A stretch of 64,000 bases of DNA from contig JAXLRU010000013.1 of assembly GCA_046330935.1 (NCBI GenBank), positions 1-64,000 on the forward strand, in the 5' to 3' direction. The number at the start of each line of letters is the position of its first letter. Position 1 is the first letter of the stretch. Below, piece after piece: positions 15,986 to 24,579 of the stretch. The notes under the pieces are model-generated. The model had not been told where the DNA came from. It saw only the letters and a list, made by a program, of their open reading frames with translations, and did not search any database. This DNA comes from JAXLRU01 sp046330935. GTDB taxonomy: Bacteria; Actinomycetota; Actinomycetes; Actinomycetales; Kineosporiaceae. The position numbers and the translations under genes were made by a program.

Positions 15986-16573
15986 ATGACCCTCACCACG
16001 CCCACCCGCCGCTGTCGCGCCCGCCTGCGCGTCTCCGTCCCGCTCGCCGCCGCGCTCGCGTCGGTCGGCCTCGCCGCCGCCCCCGCGCACGCTGCCCCGA
16101 CCGTGCCCGTCACGGCGACCGTCTCGGAGGGCGTCGGCGCCGCCGGGGTGCGCCTCGGCATGACGAAGGCGCAGGTGACCGGCCAGTGGGGCGCCGCCGC
16201 GCGCTGCTGGACCTCCTCCGGCGAGTGGTGCAGCTACGCCAGCGCCGACGGCGTCGAGCGCGCCCGCGTGCGCTGGACGGGCGGGGCGTTGTCGCTGATC
16301 ACGATTCCTCTGACGAACTCCACGTGGACGACGTCCCGCGGCGTCCACGTGGGGACACCGGCCTCGCCGTCGCTGTCCGGGGGCACCGAGGCGTTCGACC
16401 TGGCCTACGGCGCCTCGGTCGACCCGGCCCGCTCCACCTACTGGTCGCGCTACGTGCCCGGCACGCCCGTGGCGGGGCAGGCGCGGGGCACGCGGTTCAC
16501 CCTCGACTGGTTCGCGCCGTACACCGACGCCCAGTACTTCGGGGTCGTGTCGATCACGATCAGCGTGGGCTGA
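15986..16573 (+). CDS. Secreted protein of unknown function
   Basis: 195 residues with a signal peptide (Arg-rich start, LRVSVPLAAALASVGLAAAP, cleavage near AHA|AP). The mature domain opens VTATVSEGVGAAGVRLGMTK, a pattern seen in small secreted proteins with an RLGMxxxxV helix (reminiscent of BLIP/SmpA-like folds). It contains two Cys (CWTSSGEWCSY) and several Trp/Ser-rich strands. A -10 box TAGCGT at 15930-15935 would give a 45-base leader to ATG 15986 (weak GAAGCAGG site); an in-frame ATG at 15941 is the leaderless alternative. It ends just before a strong hairpin. Confidence 0.72.
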   Translation: MTLTTPTRRCRARLRVSVPLAAALASVGLAAAPAHAAPTVPVTATVSEGVGAAGVRLGMTKAQVTGQWGAAARCWTSSGEWCSYASADGVERARVRWTGGALSLITIPLTNSTWTTSRGVHVGTPASPSLSGGTEAFDLAYGASVDPARSTYWSRYVPGTPVAGQARGTRFTLDWFAPYTDAQYFGVVSITISVG

Positions 16574-16583
16574 CCGCGCTGGG

Positions 16584-16609
16584 GCGGGGCGGGCGGACAC
16601 CCGCCCCGC
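16584..16609 (+). terminator. Perfect 10-bp hairpin
   Basis: GCGGGGCGGG (16584-16593) and CCCGCCCCGC (16600-16609) with a 6-base loop, 11 bases after the secreted-protein stop and before the Crp/Fnr gene. Confidence 0.75.
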
Positions 16610-16646
16610 TTACCGTGATCGCGGACCCGAGGAGAAGGAGGACGGC

Positions 16647-17336
16647 GTGGACGCCGAAACGCGGGCGCCGTACCGCCACGACGTGTGGCGGCTGTTCGAG
16701 GCCGACCTGCTCGCCGACCTGACGCCGTCGCAGCGTCAGGCGATCGGCGAGGCCGCGCCCATGCGCTCGGTGCGCCGCGGGGCGCTGGTGTTCTCGCCGT
16801 CGAGGCCGGTGGAGGCCCTGTTCTTCGTCAAGGCCGGGCGGGTGCGCGTGTACCGGACGGCGGCCGACGGACGGAGTCTCACGACGGCGATTCTCGAACC
16901 GGGGCTGGTGTTCGGGCAGCTGCCCGCGATCGGGCTGACGATGCACGACGGCTACGCCCAGATGCTCGACGACGGCGTCTTGTGCGTGATGTCGCCCGCC
17001 GACGTGCGGCGGCTGCTGCTCGGCGACGCCCGGGTCGCGGCGCGGATGGCGGCACTCCTCGGCCGCCGCGTCACCGACCTGGAGAACCGGCTGTCCGACA
17101 CGGTCCTGAAGTCGGTGCCGGCTCGGATCTGCTCGACGCTCGCGACCCTCGCCGGGAGCCCGCCCACGCCGATCCGGCTGACGCACGACCAGCTCGCCGA
17201 CCTCGTGGGGACGACCCGGGAGACGACGACGAAGGTGCTGGGAGAGCTGCGCGAGCGCGGGTACGTGCGGCTGCGGAGAGGGCGGGTCGACGTCCTCGAT
17301 CCGGTCGCCGTGCTGGAGCTGGCCGGCCGCGGGTGA
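16647..17336 (+). CDS. Crp/Fnr-family transcriptional regulator
   Basis: 229 residues: a cyclic-nucleotide-binding-type beta barrel (MRSVRRGALVFSPSRPVEAL, VKAGRVRVYRTAADGR, GLVFGQLPAIG), the dimer helix, and a C-terminal winged helix with recognition region LADLVGTTRETTTKVLGEL. The barrel lacks an obvious cAMP phosphate-binding Arg-Ser pair, and there is no N-terminal Fe-S Cys cluster, so the effector is unknown. GTG 16647 has a strong AGGAGAAGGAGG site. It precedes the SMC-like gene by 52 bases on the same strand, but that gene has its own -10 box. Confidence 0.88.
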   Translation: MDAETRAPYRHDVWRLFEADLLADLTPSQRQAIGEAAPMRSVRRGALVFSPSRPVEALFFVKAGRVRVYRTAADGRSLTTAILEPGLVFGQLPAIGLTMHDGYAQMLDDGVLCVMSPADVRRLLLGDARVAARMAALLGRRVTDLENRLSDTVLKSVPARICSTLATLAGSPPTPIRLTHDQLADLVGTTRETTTKVLGELRERGYVRLRRGRVDVLDPVAVLELAGRG

Positions 17337-17350
17337 GGGCCCGCGCCCGG

Positions 17351-17356
17351 TAGCGT
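17351..17356 (+). promoter_or_regulatory. -10 box TAGCGT for the SMC-like gene
   Basis: TAGCGT (TAnnnT) lies 32 bases before GTG 17389. It leaves a short leader that includes the ribosome-binding site GCAGGAGGAACC, so the SMC-like gene is probably transcribed independently of the regulator. Confidence 0.45.
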
Positions 17357-17388
17357 GGCCCGGCCACCACCTGCAGGAGGAACCGCCC

Positions 17389-20300
17389 GTGCGCAGCACT
17401 GCCGACACCGCCACCGGAGCCTGGGACGTCGTGGGGCGGCGGGTGCTCGTCGGCGTCCAGATGGTCGACATCTCGCGGCTGTCGGCGCACCCGGTGCCGA
17501 TCACCACGGGCGGCCTCATCACGGTGGCCGGCCAGGGCCCGAAGGACTCCAACGGCGCGGGCAAGTCCTCGTTCATCGCCGCGCTCAGCCTGCTGCACGC
17601 CGACGAGCAGTGGCGCCTGGCCGGTGGCGCCCCGGGCGCCGCCGAGCTGCTGTTCACCGCCGAGCTCGCCGCGCAGGACGGCCGCTGGGCGAATGCCGAC
17701 CACGGCTACGTCATCGGCGTCTTCGCCGACCCGCAGGCGGCGGCGGCGATCCCTGCCGAGCACGACCCCGACGACGCCGAGGCGATCACGCAGGCGCGCG
17801 CGGCCGCCGTCCAGGCCCTGCACGACAGCGCGCTCACGGTCTGGCTGCGGATCAACCGGTCGTCCCCGTACCTGTGCCTGCGCTGGGCCCACGGCGTGCA
17901 CGTGCCGCAGGGCTCCAGCGACGCCGAGCGGGCCGCGCAGGTCGACAAGCTCTGGCAGGCGCTGCCCAGCAGCAACGGCCGCGACGACTTCCACGCCGGG
18001 CGCCTGGCCGGGGTGCTCTACGGCAACCACGTGCGCTGCGTGTCGTTCCTGTCGACGTCGGTGCGGGCCAGCCCGGCCGCGAACCTCCTCGCGCAGCCGC
18101 TCAACGAGCTGTCACCGGCCCGGATCTTCGAGGCGATCGCCACGCTCACCGGCCTCGACCGCGAGCTGGAGTCCGAGCAATCCCTGCGCAGCGCCGAGCA
18201 CCGCCACCGCGCGGCGGCGGCCGAGGCCGAGCAGGAGCTCGCCCGCTGGCAGAAGGAGGCCGACGTCGTCGAGGGCGGCATCCGCCGCCGCGCCGCCGCG
18301 CGCGACAAGCTGGAGGTGGCCCGGGCGGCGTGGCGCAGCCGGTGCGCGCGGCACCTGCTCGACGGCCTGGACGACGAGCAGCGCCTCGCCGAGGAACGCG
18401 ACCGCCTGCACGCCCAGCGCGAGGAGCTGCGCGAGCGCGTCGAGTCCGCGCGCGAGGCGGCGGAGGACCTCGCCGACGACGAGGAGTTCGAGCGCCGCTT
18501 CCGCACGGCCGAGGCCGCGTGGACGGCGGCGCAGGCCGCCGACCAGGAGGCCGACACCCAGCACCGGCTCGCCATCGGCAAGCTCGAGGACCTCGGCCGC
18601 CGCCTGCGAGAGCTGACCGAGGCCGCGGCCGCCGCCGACGGCCGCACCCCCGAGCAGGCCCGGCGCGAGCGCGACGTCGCGCGGGAGTCCGTCGACGTCC
18701 TGCTCGCCGAGGCCGGGGCGGCCCGCGCCGCCCAGGAGCGGGCGCAGCGCCGCCTCGCCGAGACCGAATCGGGCCGCGGCGCCGCCGCCGAGCAGCTCGC
18801 GGCGCTGGCCGCCGAGGACATCCCCGCCGCGGGTGTCGCCGACGTGCTCGTCGTCCCCGAGGACGCCCGCGACCTGTGGGAACCCCGGCTGCACCCCTTC
18901 CGGGACGCCGTCGTCGTGGCGCCCGAGGACGTCGAGTCGGCGCTCGTGGCGCTGGCCGGGCTGCCCGGCTCGGTGCTCGTCGTCGCCGACGACCCCAACG
19001 GGCTGCCCCCGCCGGGCGCCCTCCGCGGCACCGTCCACCTGCCCGGCGTCGCCGACGACCGGTTCGGGCTGCAGCGGTTCCTCTTCGCCCTCGCCGCCCG
19101 CGCGGGCGCCGGGTCGATGGGCACGGTCGCCACGGGTGCCGCGGACGGCGCCGCGGGGGTCGCGCCGGTCGACTCCCCGGCCGGCGTCCACGTCGTCGGC
19201 GGCTTCCCCATGCCGGTGACCGGGCGCGTGGCCCGCGTGGCCGCCGCCCGCACCGCGGCCGAGCGCGCCGCCGACGTGGTTCGGCAGATCGACCAGGCCA
19301 TCGCGGCGTCGCGGGTGAAGCTGTCGGTGGCCGAGGACCGCCTCACGGCGTCGCTGGCGGCGGCGTCGGCCGAGGGGATCGCGGCGGAGGTCGACGCGCT
19401 GCGCGAGTCGGCCGCCCGGCTGGAGGCGGCCCGCGACCTGGGCCGTCCCGCCCTCGACGAGGCCCACCGCACGTACACCGACGCCCTCGGCGACCGCAAG
19501 GCACGCCAGGACAAGGTGACCGGCCTGCGCCAGGCCGCCCAGCGCGCCGAGAGCGAGTTGTCGCAGGTGGAGCGGGCCCTGCTCGCCGTCGAGGACAAGC
19601 GCGCGGCCCTCGACCTGCAGGCGCGCCTGCACGACTGGGGCGGCACCTCCGACGCCGCACGCGAGCACGTGCTCTCGCTGCCCAAGGCAGAGCAGGAGCG
19701 GGCGACGAGCGCGTGGGACGCCGAGTGCGCGCACCTCGCCGACGACGTCCTGCGCCGCTGCTTCGGCGACGACGCGCCCGCCGAGCAGCTGCCCGCGCAG
19801 CTGCGGGAGGTCGTCGTCACCGGGCGCTGGCGCACGGCGGGCCTCGAGGCGCGGCTCGTGCTGCTGCCCGAGCTGCTGCGTGCGCTGCGCACCCACCTCG
19901 ACCTGTCGGCGCGGCAGGACGCCCACGACTCCGAGCAGATCGAGCGGCAGCGCGCCCAGCGCACCGCCGACCTGCAGGCCGCCAGCGACGGCCTGCGCGA
20001 GGCCGAGGAGATCACCCGCGCCCACCGCGCCACGCTGGGCCAGGCGATCCAGGCGAAGCTGCGCCGCGTGGCCGAGGAGTTCGACCGCCTCGACCGCGAG
20101 TACGGCGGCTACGGCGCCGGCCTCGACGTCCCCGAGCCCGAACCGCCGACCGACCCCGACAAGCCCTGGCGCTGGACGGTGACGCCGAAGTGGCGCCGCG
20201 CCGAGGGCCAGCGACTGAGTGCGTACACGCTGCGCGGCAACACGGCGCAGATGGACGAGAAGGCCGTGAAGCTAGTCTGCTCGGCGGCCCTGGCGGGCAA

Positions 20301-20709
20301 CGCCGACCGGCCGCTGCTGCTGATCCTCGACGAGCTGGGCCGCAACCTCGGCAAGCAGCACCGCCGCGAGGCCGTCGCCCTGTTCGAGCGGATCGGCCGC
20401 GACCGCGACATCACCGTGATCGGGGCGCTGCAGGACGACATGGAGCGCTACGCCCTCGAGGCGTCGATGCTGTACGTGAAGCTGCGCCGCTCCTCCGACG
20501 CCGTCGCGTACAACGACGCGCCGATCGTCGTCGGGCACGAGTCGAACCGCGCCCGCGTCGACCTGCTCGCCGACTGGCTGGCGACCGCCCGGCCCGACGC
20601 CGATGTCCGTGGCGAGCGCGCGGCGTCCGGCTCGATCGGGGTCCCCCTGCAGGCCCAGGGCGACCTGCTCGACGTCGACGCCGTCACCGAGGAGCCCGTC
20701 GCCCCCTGA
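17389..20709 (+). CDS. Non-canonical SMC/Rad50-like ATPase
   Basis: 1106 residues. Walker A (KDSNGAGKSS) is at residues 52-61 and Walker B (LLLILDELGRNLG) near 975-987, so the two ATPase halves lie at the two ends, as in SMC, MukB and Rad50 proteins. Between them are an Arg/Glu/Ala heptad-rich coiled coil (~240-475), a globular hinge-like domain (~478-612, DVLVVPEDARDLWEPRL), and a second coil (~615-760) with further helices. A canonical LSGGQ signature is not visible; the matching stretch is TLRGNTAQMDEKAVKL, and the usual switch His is replaced in VIGALQDDM. The coils are much shorter than in housekeeping SMC (~1200 residues), and no kleisin gene abuts it. GTG 17389 has AGGAGGA upstream. 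It could be a condensin-like plasmid-defence ATPase or a repair ATPase. Confidence 0.8.
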   Translation: MRSTADTATGAWDVVGRRVLVGVQMVDISRLSAHPVPITTGGLITVAGQGPKDSNGAGKSSFIAALSLLHADEQWRLAGGAPGAAELLFTAELAAQDGRWANADHGYVIGVFADPQAAAAIPAEHDPDDAEAITQARAAAVQALHDSALTVWLRINRSSPYLCLRWAHGVHVPQGSSDAERAAQVDKLWQALPSSNGRDDFHAGRLAGVLYGNHVRCVSFLSTSVRASPAANLLAQPLNELSPARIFEAIATLTGLDRELESEQSLRSAEHRHRAAAAEAEQELARWQKEADVVEGGIRRRAAARDKLEVARAAWRSRCARHLLDGLDDEQRLAEERDRLHAQREELRERVESAREAAEDLADDEEFERRFRTAEAAWTAAQAADQEADTQHRLAIGKLEDLGRRLRELTEAAAAADGRTPEQARRERDVARESVDVLLAEAGAARAAQERAQRRLAETESGRGAAAEQLAALAAEDIPAAGVADVLVVPEDARDLWEPRLHPFRDAVVVAPEDVESALVALAGLPGSVLVVADDPNGLPPPGALRGTVHLPGVADDRFGLQRFLFALAARAGAGSMGTVATGAADGAAGVAPVDSPAGVHVVGGFPMPVTGRVARVAAARTAAERAADVVRQIDQAIAASRVKLSVAEDRLTASLAAASAEGIAAEVDALRESAARLEAARDLGRPALDEAHRTYTDALGDRKARQDKVTGLRQAAQRAESELSQVERALLAVEDKRAALDLQARLHDWGGTSDAAREHVLSLPKAEQERATSAWDAECAHLADDVLRRCFGDDAPAEQLPAQLREVVVTGRWRTAGLEARLVLLPELLRALRTHLDLSARQDAHDSEQIERQRAQRTADLQAASDGLREAEEITRAHRATLGQAIQAKLRRVAEEFDRLDREYGGYGAGLDVPEPEPPTDPDKPWRWTVTPKWRRAEGQRLSAYTLRGNTAQMDEKAVKLVCSAALAGNADRPLLLILDELGRNLGKQHRREAVALFERIGRDRDITVIGALQDDMERYALEASMLYVKLRRSSDAVAYNDAPIVVGHESNRARVDLLADWLATARPDADVRGERAASGSIGVPLQAQGDLLDVDAVTEEPVAP

Positions 20710-20730
20710 CCGGGCCGATGTGGAGGTCCC

Positions 20731-20782
20731 GTGAGGGTTCGTCCGGCGGCGGCAGGGTGAGCCGGGTCGGGCCCTAGGGTCG
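20731..20782 (+). promoter_or_regulatory. Promoter region with TAGGGT -10, shared with the next gene
   Basis: GTGAGGGTTCG (20731-20741) is followed after exactly 31 bases by CCTAGGGTCG (20773-20782), which contains the -10-like TAGGGT. The same two blocks at the same spacing recur at 21282-21292 and 21324-21333, before the second membrane-protein gene. Nothing else in the two stretches matches closely, so spacing and blocks look selected or recently copied. Confidence 0.6.
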
Positions 20783-20817
20783 GCGGGATCCGCGCGAGCG
20801 GAGGGACGGAGGGGACG

Positions 20818-21285
20818 GTGCGGCTGGTTCGGGCCTGGGGGTTGATCCCCGTCGCCGTGGGGGTGTGGTGGCTCATGTGGGCCGTCGTGGTCGTGGGCTG
20901 CGTCGCCCTCGGCGGCGCGAGCGACGGGGCGTTCCCCCTGGCGCTGCTCCTGATGTTCGCCGTCGTCGCCCAGTTCGGCATGGTGCTGATGCTCGTCGTC
21001 GCGGTCCGCGTGCGGCGGCCGCCGGCCGACCCCGCCGAGGCCGGTGCCGACCACGGGCTCGGGGCCGGGCTCAGCCTGGCCCTGCTCCCGCACGTGCTCG
21101 TCCTCGGACCGGCCGGTCTCCTCGGCGGGTGGCGGTTGCTGCTGGCAGTGGCGGTCCTCGCGATGATCGTGAGCGTCCCCCCGATCCTGCTTCCCCTCCT
21201 GCTCGATGCTCGCGCCGAGCGCGAAGGGACCGTGCTGCGCCTCCTCGGCCCCGCCACGGGTCGGCCGGAGGTGGAGATCCGGTGA
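20818..21285 (+). CDS. Small integral membrane protein, first of a tandem pair
   Basis: 155 residues with four predicted membrane segments (WGLIPVAVGVWWLMWAVVVV, FPLALLLMFAVVAQFGMVLM, LALLPHVLVLGPAGLLGG, LLAVAVLAMIVSVPPILLPL) and short charged loops. GTG 20818 follows a GGAGGG-rich leader. It has no recognisable family. A second unnamed membrane protein with an equivalent promoter region follows. The stop at 21283-21285 lies within the repeated promoter block of that gene. Confidence 0.65.
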   Translation: MRLVRAWGLIPVAVGVWWLMWAVVVVGCVALGGASDGAFPLALLLMFAVVAQFGMVLMLVVAVRVRRPPADPAEAGADHGLGAGLSLALLPHVLVLGPAGLLGGWRLLLAVAVLAMIVSVPPILLPLLLDARAEREGTVLRLLGPATGRPEVEIR

Positions 21286-21408
21286 GGGTTCGCGGCGATC
21301 GGCGCCCTGACGACGATCCCCGACCTAGGGTCGAGGGTGTCCGGGAACGGGGCGACGAGGGCCCCGGCGGGGGTGTCCCGGTCTCGACCGAGCTGCAGGG
21401 GGAATCGC

Positions 21409-21903
21409 GTGATACCGGGTCGGAACGTGGGGATGCTGCCGCTCGTGCTGGGGTGGTGGTTGGCGGGCTTCGTGGGCTCGCTGGTGGCGATGGCCTTCTG
21501 GCCCCCGCCGGGCGGGGACGACGGGCAGTTCAGCCCCGGCTTCGCGCTGATCGGGCTGGTGGTCTTCCTCGTGCTGGTGACCGCGCCGCTCCTGGGCTGC
21601 GCGGCTCTGGTGATCCAGGTGCGCCGGTGGTGCGCCGCTGCGATGCCGCCGTGGGCGGCCGCCGGGGTGGCCACCCTCGCGGCGGTGAGCGCGACGCTGG
21701 GGCTCGCCACGCTCGCGTTCGGGACCGACGACCAGCGCAACCCCCGCATCCTGCTCCTGTTCGGTCTGCCGACCCTTGTCCCGATGCTGGTACCCCTCGT
21801 CGGCGACCACCGGGCGCGGCGCAGGGGCTTCCGGTTGGCGTGGGTGGGCTCGTCGCGGGAACCCGTCGTCGAGCCTGCCTGGCCGCCGCTGCCCGCACGA
21901 TGA
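21409..21903 (+). CDS. Small integral membrane protein, second of the tandem pair
   Basis: 164 residues when started at GTG 21409 (site GCAGGGGGAATC); an in-frame GTG at 21337 would add 24 residues of unlikely composition. There are four hydrophobic segments, beginning MLPLVLGWWLAGFVGSLVAM. The topology resembles the preceding gene and the promoter blocks are shared, but protein similarity is weak by eye. The function is unknown. Confidence 0.62.
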   Translation: MIPGRNVGMLPLVLGWWLAGFVGSLVAMAFWPPPGGDDGQFSPGFALIGLVVFLVLVTAPLLGCAALVIQVRRWCAAAMPPWAAAGVATLAAVSATLGLATLAFGTDDQRNPRILLLFGLPTLVPMLVPLVGDHRARRRGFRLAWVGSSREPVVEPAWPPLPAR

Positions 21904-22041
21904 TCCACCGCCGAAACGATCAACGCTGACCATCATTTCCGGTCTATGTCGATGATGGGGATGACGGTTCCCGACGCCCACGGTGGATCGCCGTGACGAT
22001 GCCGCCGGATGGCGGTTCACGCTCGAGGGCGCCCGGTCCCC

Positions 22042-23709
22042 TCACCCGGCGATGACCTCGCTGCTGCCCACGCGCGGGGCCGCCTCCGGGGCGTCGTCGG
22101 CCCCCTGACCCGCCCGCAGCGGCAGCGACACCCGGAAGGTGGCGCCCCCGCCCGGGGTCTCGACGAGATCCACCCGCCCCCCGTGCTGCTCCACGACGGC
22201 CGCGACGATGCTCAGCCCGAGCCCCGACCCGCCGCCCTTGGCGCGTTGGCGCGAGGCATCGACGCGGTAGAACCGCTCGAACACCCGCTCCACGTCGGAG
22301 GCGGGCACGCCTCCGCCGTGGTCGCGCACCTCCAGCAGCGCGAAGTCCCCCGACGCGTGCGGGTACACCCCGACGGCCACCTCCACGGGCGTGCCCGCGG
22401 GCGTGTGCCGCAGGGCGTTGGCGACGAGGTTGGCGAGCACCTGCCGGAGCCGGTGGTTGTCGCCGGTCACCACCGTGGGGCGGGGGCCCGTGCCCGGCAT
22501 CACCCCGACGAGGCTGACGGTGCGGTCGCGGTCCATGGCCCGCGCGTCGTGGACGGCGTCGGCGGCCAGGACGGCGAGGTCCACCTCCTCGAGCTTCGCG
22601 GGCCGCCGCTCGTCCAGGCGGGCCAGCAGCAGGAGGTCCTCCACGAGTGACCCCATGCGGGTCGCCTCGTCCTCGATCCGGCGCATCACGCGAGCGACGT
22701 CGTCCGGGTCCTTCACCGCGCCCTGGCGGTACAGCTCGGCGAACCCGCGGATCGCCGTCACGGGGGTGCGCAGCTCGTGGGACGCGTCCGCGGCGAACCG
22801 CCGGGTGCGCGACTCGCTCGCCTCGCGCGCGTGGAAGGCCCGCTCGATCTGGGCGAGCATGCCGTTCAGTGCGGCGCCCAGCCGTCCCACCTCGGTGGAC
22901 GGCGCCCGGTGCGGCACGCGACGCGAGAGGTCTCCGGCCGCGATCGCCGCCGCCGTGTCCTCCATCTCGCGCAGCGGCCGGAACGACCGGCCGATCGCCC
23001 AGCGCCCCAGCAGCGCCCCCAGCGCGACGACCATCAGGCCGCTGATCACCACGAGCAGGCGCAGCCGGTCGGCGGTCGACTCGACGTCCCCGCGCGGCAC
23101 GGCCACCGTCACCACCGCCGCGTTGCCGCTGACCGGCAGCGTGACCGCGCGCCAGTGGGTGCCGCCGGGTGCGGTGAACGAGCGGATGCGGGGGCCGAGG
23201 TCGCGGGCCTGCCGCGACGTCATCGCGGGGAACGACGGGACGTCGGCCTGCTCGCCGCTGACCTCGTCGTCGGGCGCGCGGTTGGGCCGCCCCTCGGTCG
23301 GGCTCGCGTCCAGCGTCACCACGACGTAGTACAGCGAGGGGATCTCGGGGGAGTACGTCTGCTGGATCATCCGGTTCAGCCGCTGCGGGTTGCCCGAGAG
23401 CATGCGGGCCGACGCCAGCAGATCGGCGTCCGCCTGGTCGTCGAGGTAGCGGGTGATCACGATCTGCGTCGCCATCCCCGCGAGCCCCACACAGCTCACG
23501 AGCATCACCACGAGGACGGCGAGCAGGCGGGTCTGCAGCGACAGCCGCCCGAGGCCGTCGAGGGCGCGGGTCCACGGGGCGGGCGGCGGCCCGCCGGTGG
23601 CGGCAGGGGCGCCCGCCGTGACGTCGACGGGTTCGGGCGTGACGTCGACGGCCTGGGGCGTGACGTCGACGGGCTGGGGCGTGACGTCGACCGGCTCGCG
23701 CTCGGCCAC
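22042..23709 (-). CDS. Sensor histidine kinase of an OmpR-type two-component system
   Basis: 555 residues: a cytoplasmic N-terminal tail, TM1 (RLLAVLVVMLVSCVGLAG, ~62-79), an extracytoplasmic sensor of ~130 residues, TM2 (~215-237), HAMP, then the catalytic core. The phospho-accepting H-box is DASHELRTPV, the N-box NLVANALRHTP, G1 VRDHGGGVP and G2 GGGSGLGLSIV, all intact. The tail holds four copies of a PVDVTPQ-like heptad encoded by 21-bp repeats. GTG 23709 follows the response-regulator stop after one base, so the pair is coupled. The signal sensed is not deducible. Confidence 0.93.
   Translation of the reverse strand: MAEREPVDVTPQPVDVTPQAVDVTPEPVDVTAGAPAATGGPPPAPWTRALDGLGRLSLQTRLLAVLVVMLVSCVGLAGMATQIVITRYLDDQADADLLASARMLSGNPQRLNRMIQQTYSPEIPSLYYVVVTLDASPTEGRPNRAPDDEVSGEQADVPSFPAMTSRQARDLGPRIRSFTAPGGTHWRAVTLPVSGNAAVVTVAVPRGDVESTADRLRLLVVISGLMVVALGALLGRWAIGRSFRPLREMEDTAAAIAAGDLSRRVPHRAPSTEVGRLGAALNGMLAQIERAFHAREASESRTRRFAADASHELRTPVTAIRGFAELYRQGAVKDPDDVARVMRRIEDEATRMGSLVEDLLLLARLDERRPAKLEEVDLAVLAADAVHDARAMDRDRTVSLVGVMPGTGPRPTVVTGDNHRLRQVLANLVANALRHTPAGTPVEVAVGVYPHASGDFALLEVRDHGGGVPASDVERVFERFYRVDASRQRAKGGGSGLGLSIVAAVVEQHGGRVDLVETPGGGATFRVSLPLRAGQGADDAPEAAPRVGSSEVIAG
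23618..23701 (-). repeat. Four tandem 21-bp repeats in the kinase 5' end
   Basis: Units begin at 23618, 23639, 23660 and 23681 on the plus strand. Each starts GTGACGTCGAC and differs at a few later positions. They encode a VDVTP(Q/E)-type seven-residue repeat near the kinase N-terminus. Being in frame and 21 bp long, they can expand or contract without a frameshift. Confidence 0.9.
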
Positions 23710-23710
23710 G

Positions 23711-24418
23711 TCAGGCCTCCGGCGGCAGGCGCAGGACGTAGCCGACGCCGCGCTTGGTGTGGATCAGCGGCGGGTCGACGGCGTCGACCTTGCGCCGCAG
23801 GTAGGAGATGTAGGACTCGACGATGCCGGACTCGCCGTTGAAGTCGTAGGCCCACACGTGGTCGAGGATCTGCGCCTTCGACAGCACCCGGTGGGGGTTG
23901 AGCATGAGGTAGCGCAGCAGCTTGAACTCGGTGGGCGACAGCTCGACGGGCTGCCCGGCGCGGAACACCTCGTGGGAGTCCTCGTCGAGCTCGAGGTCGG
24001 CGAACACCAGCCGTCCGGACTCGGGCTCCCCGGCCACACCGGAGCGGCGCAGGATCGCGCGGATGCGCGCGACGACCTCCTCCAGGCTGAACGGCTTGGT
24101 GACGTAGTCGTCACCGCCGACGGTCAGGCCCTGGATCTTGTCCTGCGTCTCGTCGCGCGCGGTGAGGAACAGGACGGGCATCTGCCGCCCGCGCTCGCGC
24201 AGCCGCCGCGTCACGGCGAACCCGTCGAGGTCGGGCAGCATCACGTCGAGGACGACGAGGTCGGGCCGGTGCTGCTCGGCCAGCTTCAACGCCTCGTTGC
24301 CGTCGGCGGCGCCGACGACGTCGAAGCCGGCGAAGCGCAGGCTGGCCGTGAGCAGCTCGCGGATGCTCGGCTCGTCGTCGACGACCAGCAGGCGGGCCTC
24401 GGAAGTCTTGTCTGCCAC
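23711..24418 (-). CDS. OmpR/PhoB-family response regulator
   Basis: 235 residues started at GTG 24418. The receiver domain has the acidic pair in LLVVDDEPSIREL, phospho-acceptor Asp in LVVLDVMLPDLDG, Thr in LFLTARDE and Lys in YVTKPFSLEE. A winged-helix DNA-binding domain follows with LSPTEFKLLRYLMLNP and YISYLRRKVDA. It is of the MprA/PhoP type common in actinobacteria. The gene lies directly upstream of its kinase. Confidence 0.94.
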   Translation of the reverse strand: MADKTSEARLLVVDDEPSIRELLTASLRFAGFDVVGAADGNEALKLAEQHRPDLVVLDVMLPDLDGFAVTRRLRERGRQMPVLFLTARDETQDKIQGLTVGGDDYVTKPFSLEEVVARIRAILRRSGVAGEPESGRLVFADLELDEDSHEVFRAGQPVELSPTEFKLLRYLMLNPHRVLSKAQILDHVWAYDFNGESGIVESYISYLRRKVDAVDPPLIHTKRGVGYVLRLPPEA

Positions 24419-24482
24419 GCACCCAGTCTCGGCCCGAAGTCTGGGAGCCGCCTGGGAACACGCTGGGCGTGCGCGGACACGC

Positions 24483-24518
24483 GTGCGGGGCGCCGCGATC
24501 GCTCGCGACGCCCCGCAC
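24483..24518 (-). terminator. Terminator hairpin after the S55 peptidase gene
   Basis: GTGCGGGGCG (24483-24492) and CGCCCCGCAC (24509-24518) form a perfect 10-bp stem about 60 bases downstream of the S55 peptidase stop, separating it from the two-component genes. Confidence 0.65.
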
Positions 24519-24579
24519 CGGGCCATCAGCCCCGAGGTCAGGGGGGTGGGACCGCGCCCGGCCGCCCCACCCCGTGAGG

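Noticed and set aside
17389..20709. Calling the SMC-like gene a JetC/Wadjet or MukB orthologue
   Set aside because: The Walker A surroundings, short coils and missing signature differ from those families, and no adjacent kleisin, KITE or TOPRIM genes are present; only a general SMC-like call is supported.
23618..23701. A CRISPR-like array of short repeats
   Set aside because: Repeats are directly abutting 21-mers in a coding frame, with no spacers and no cas genes.
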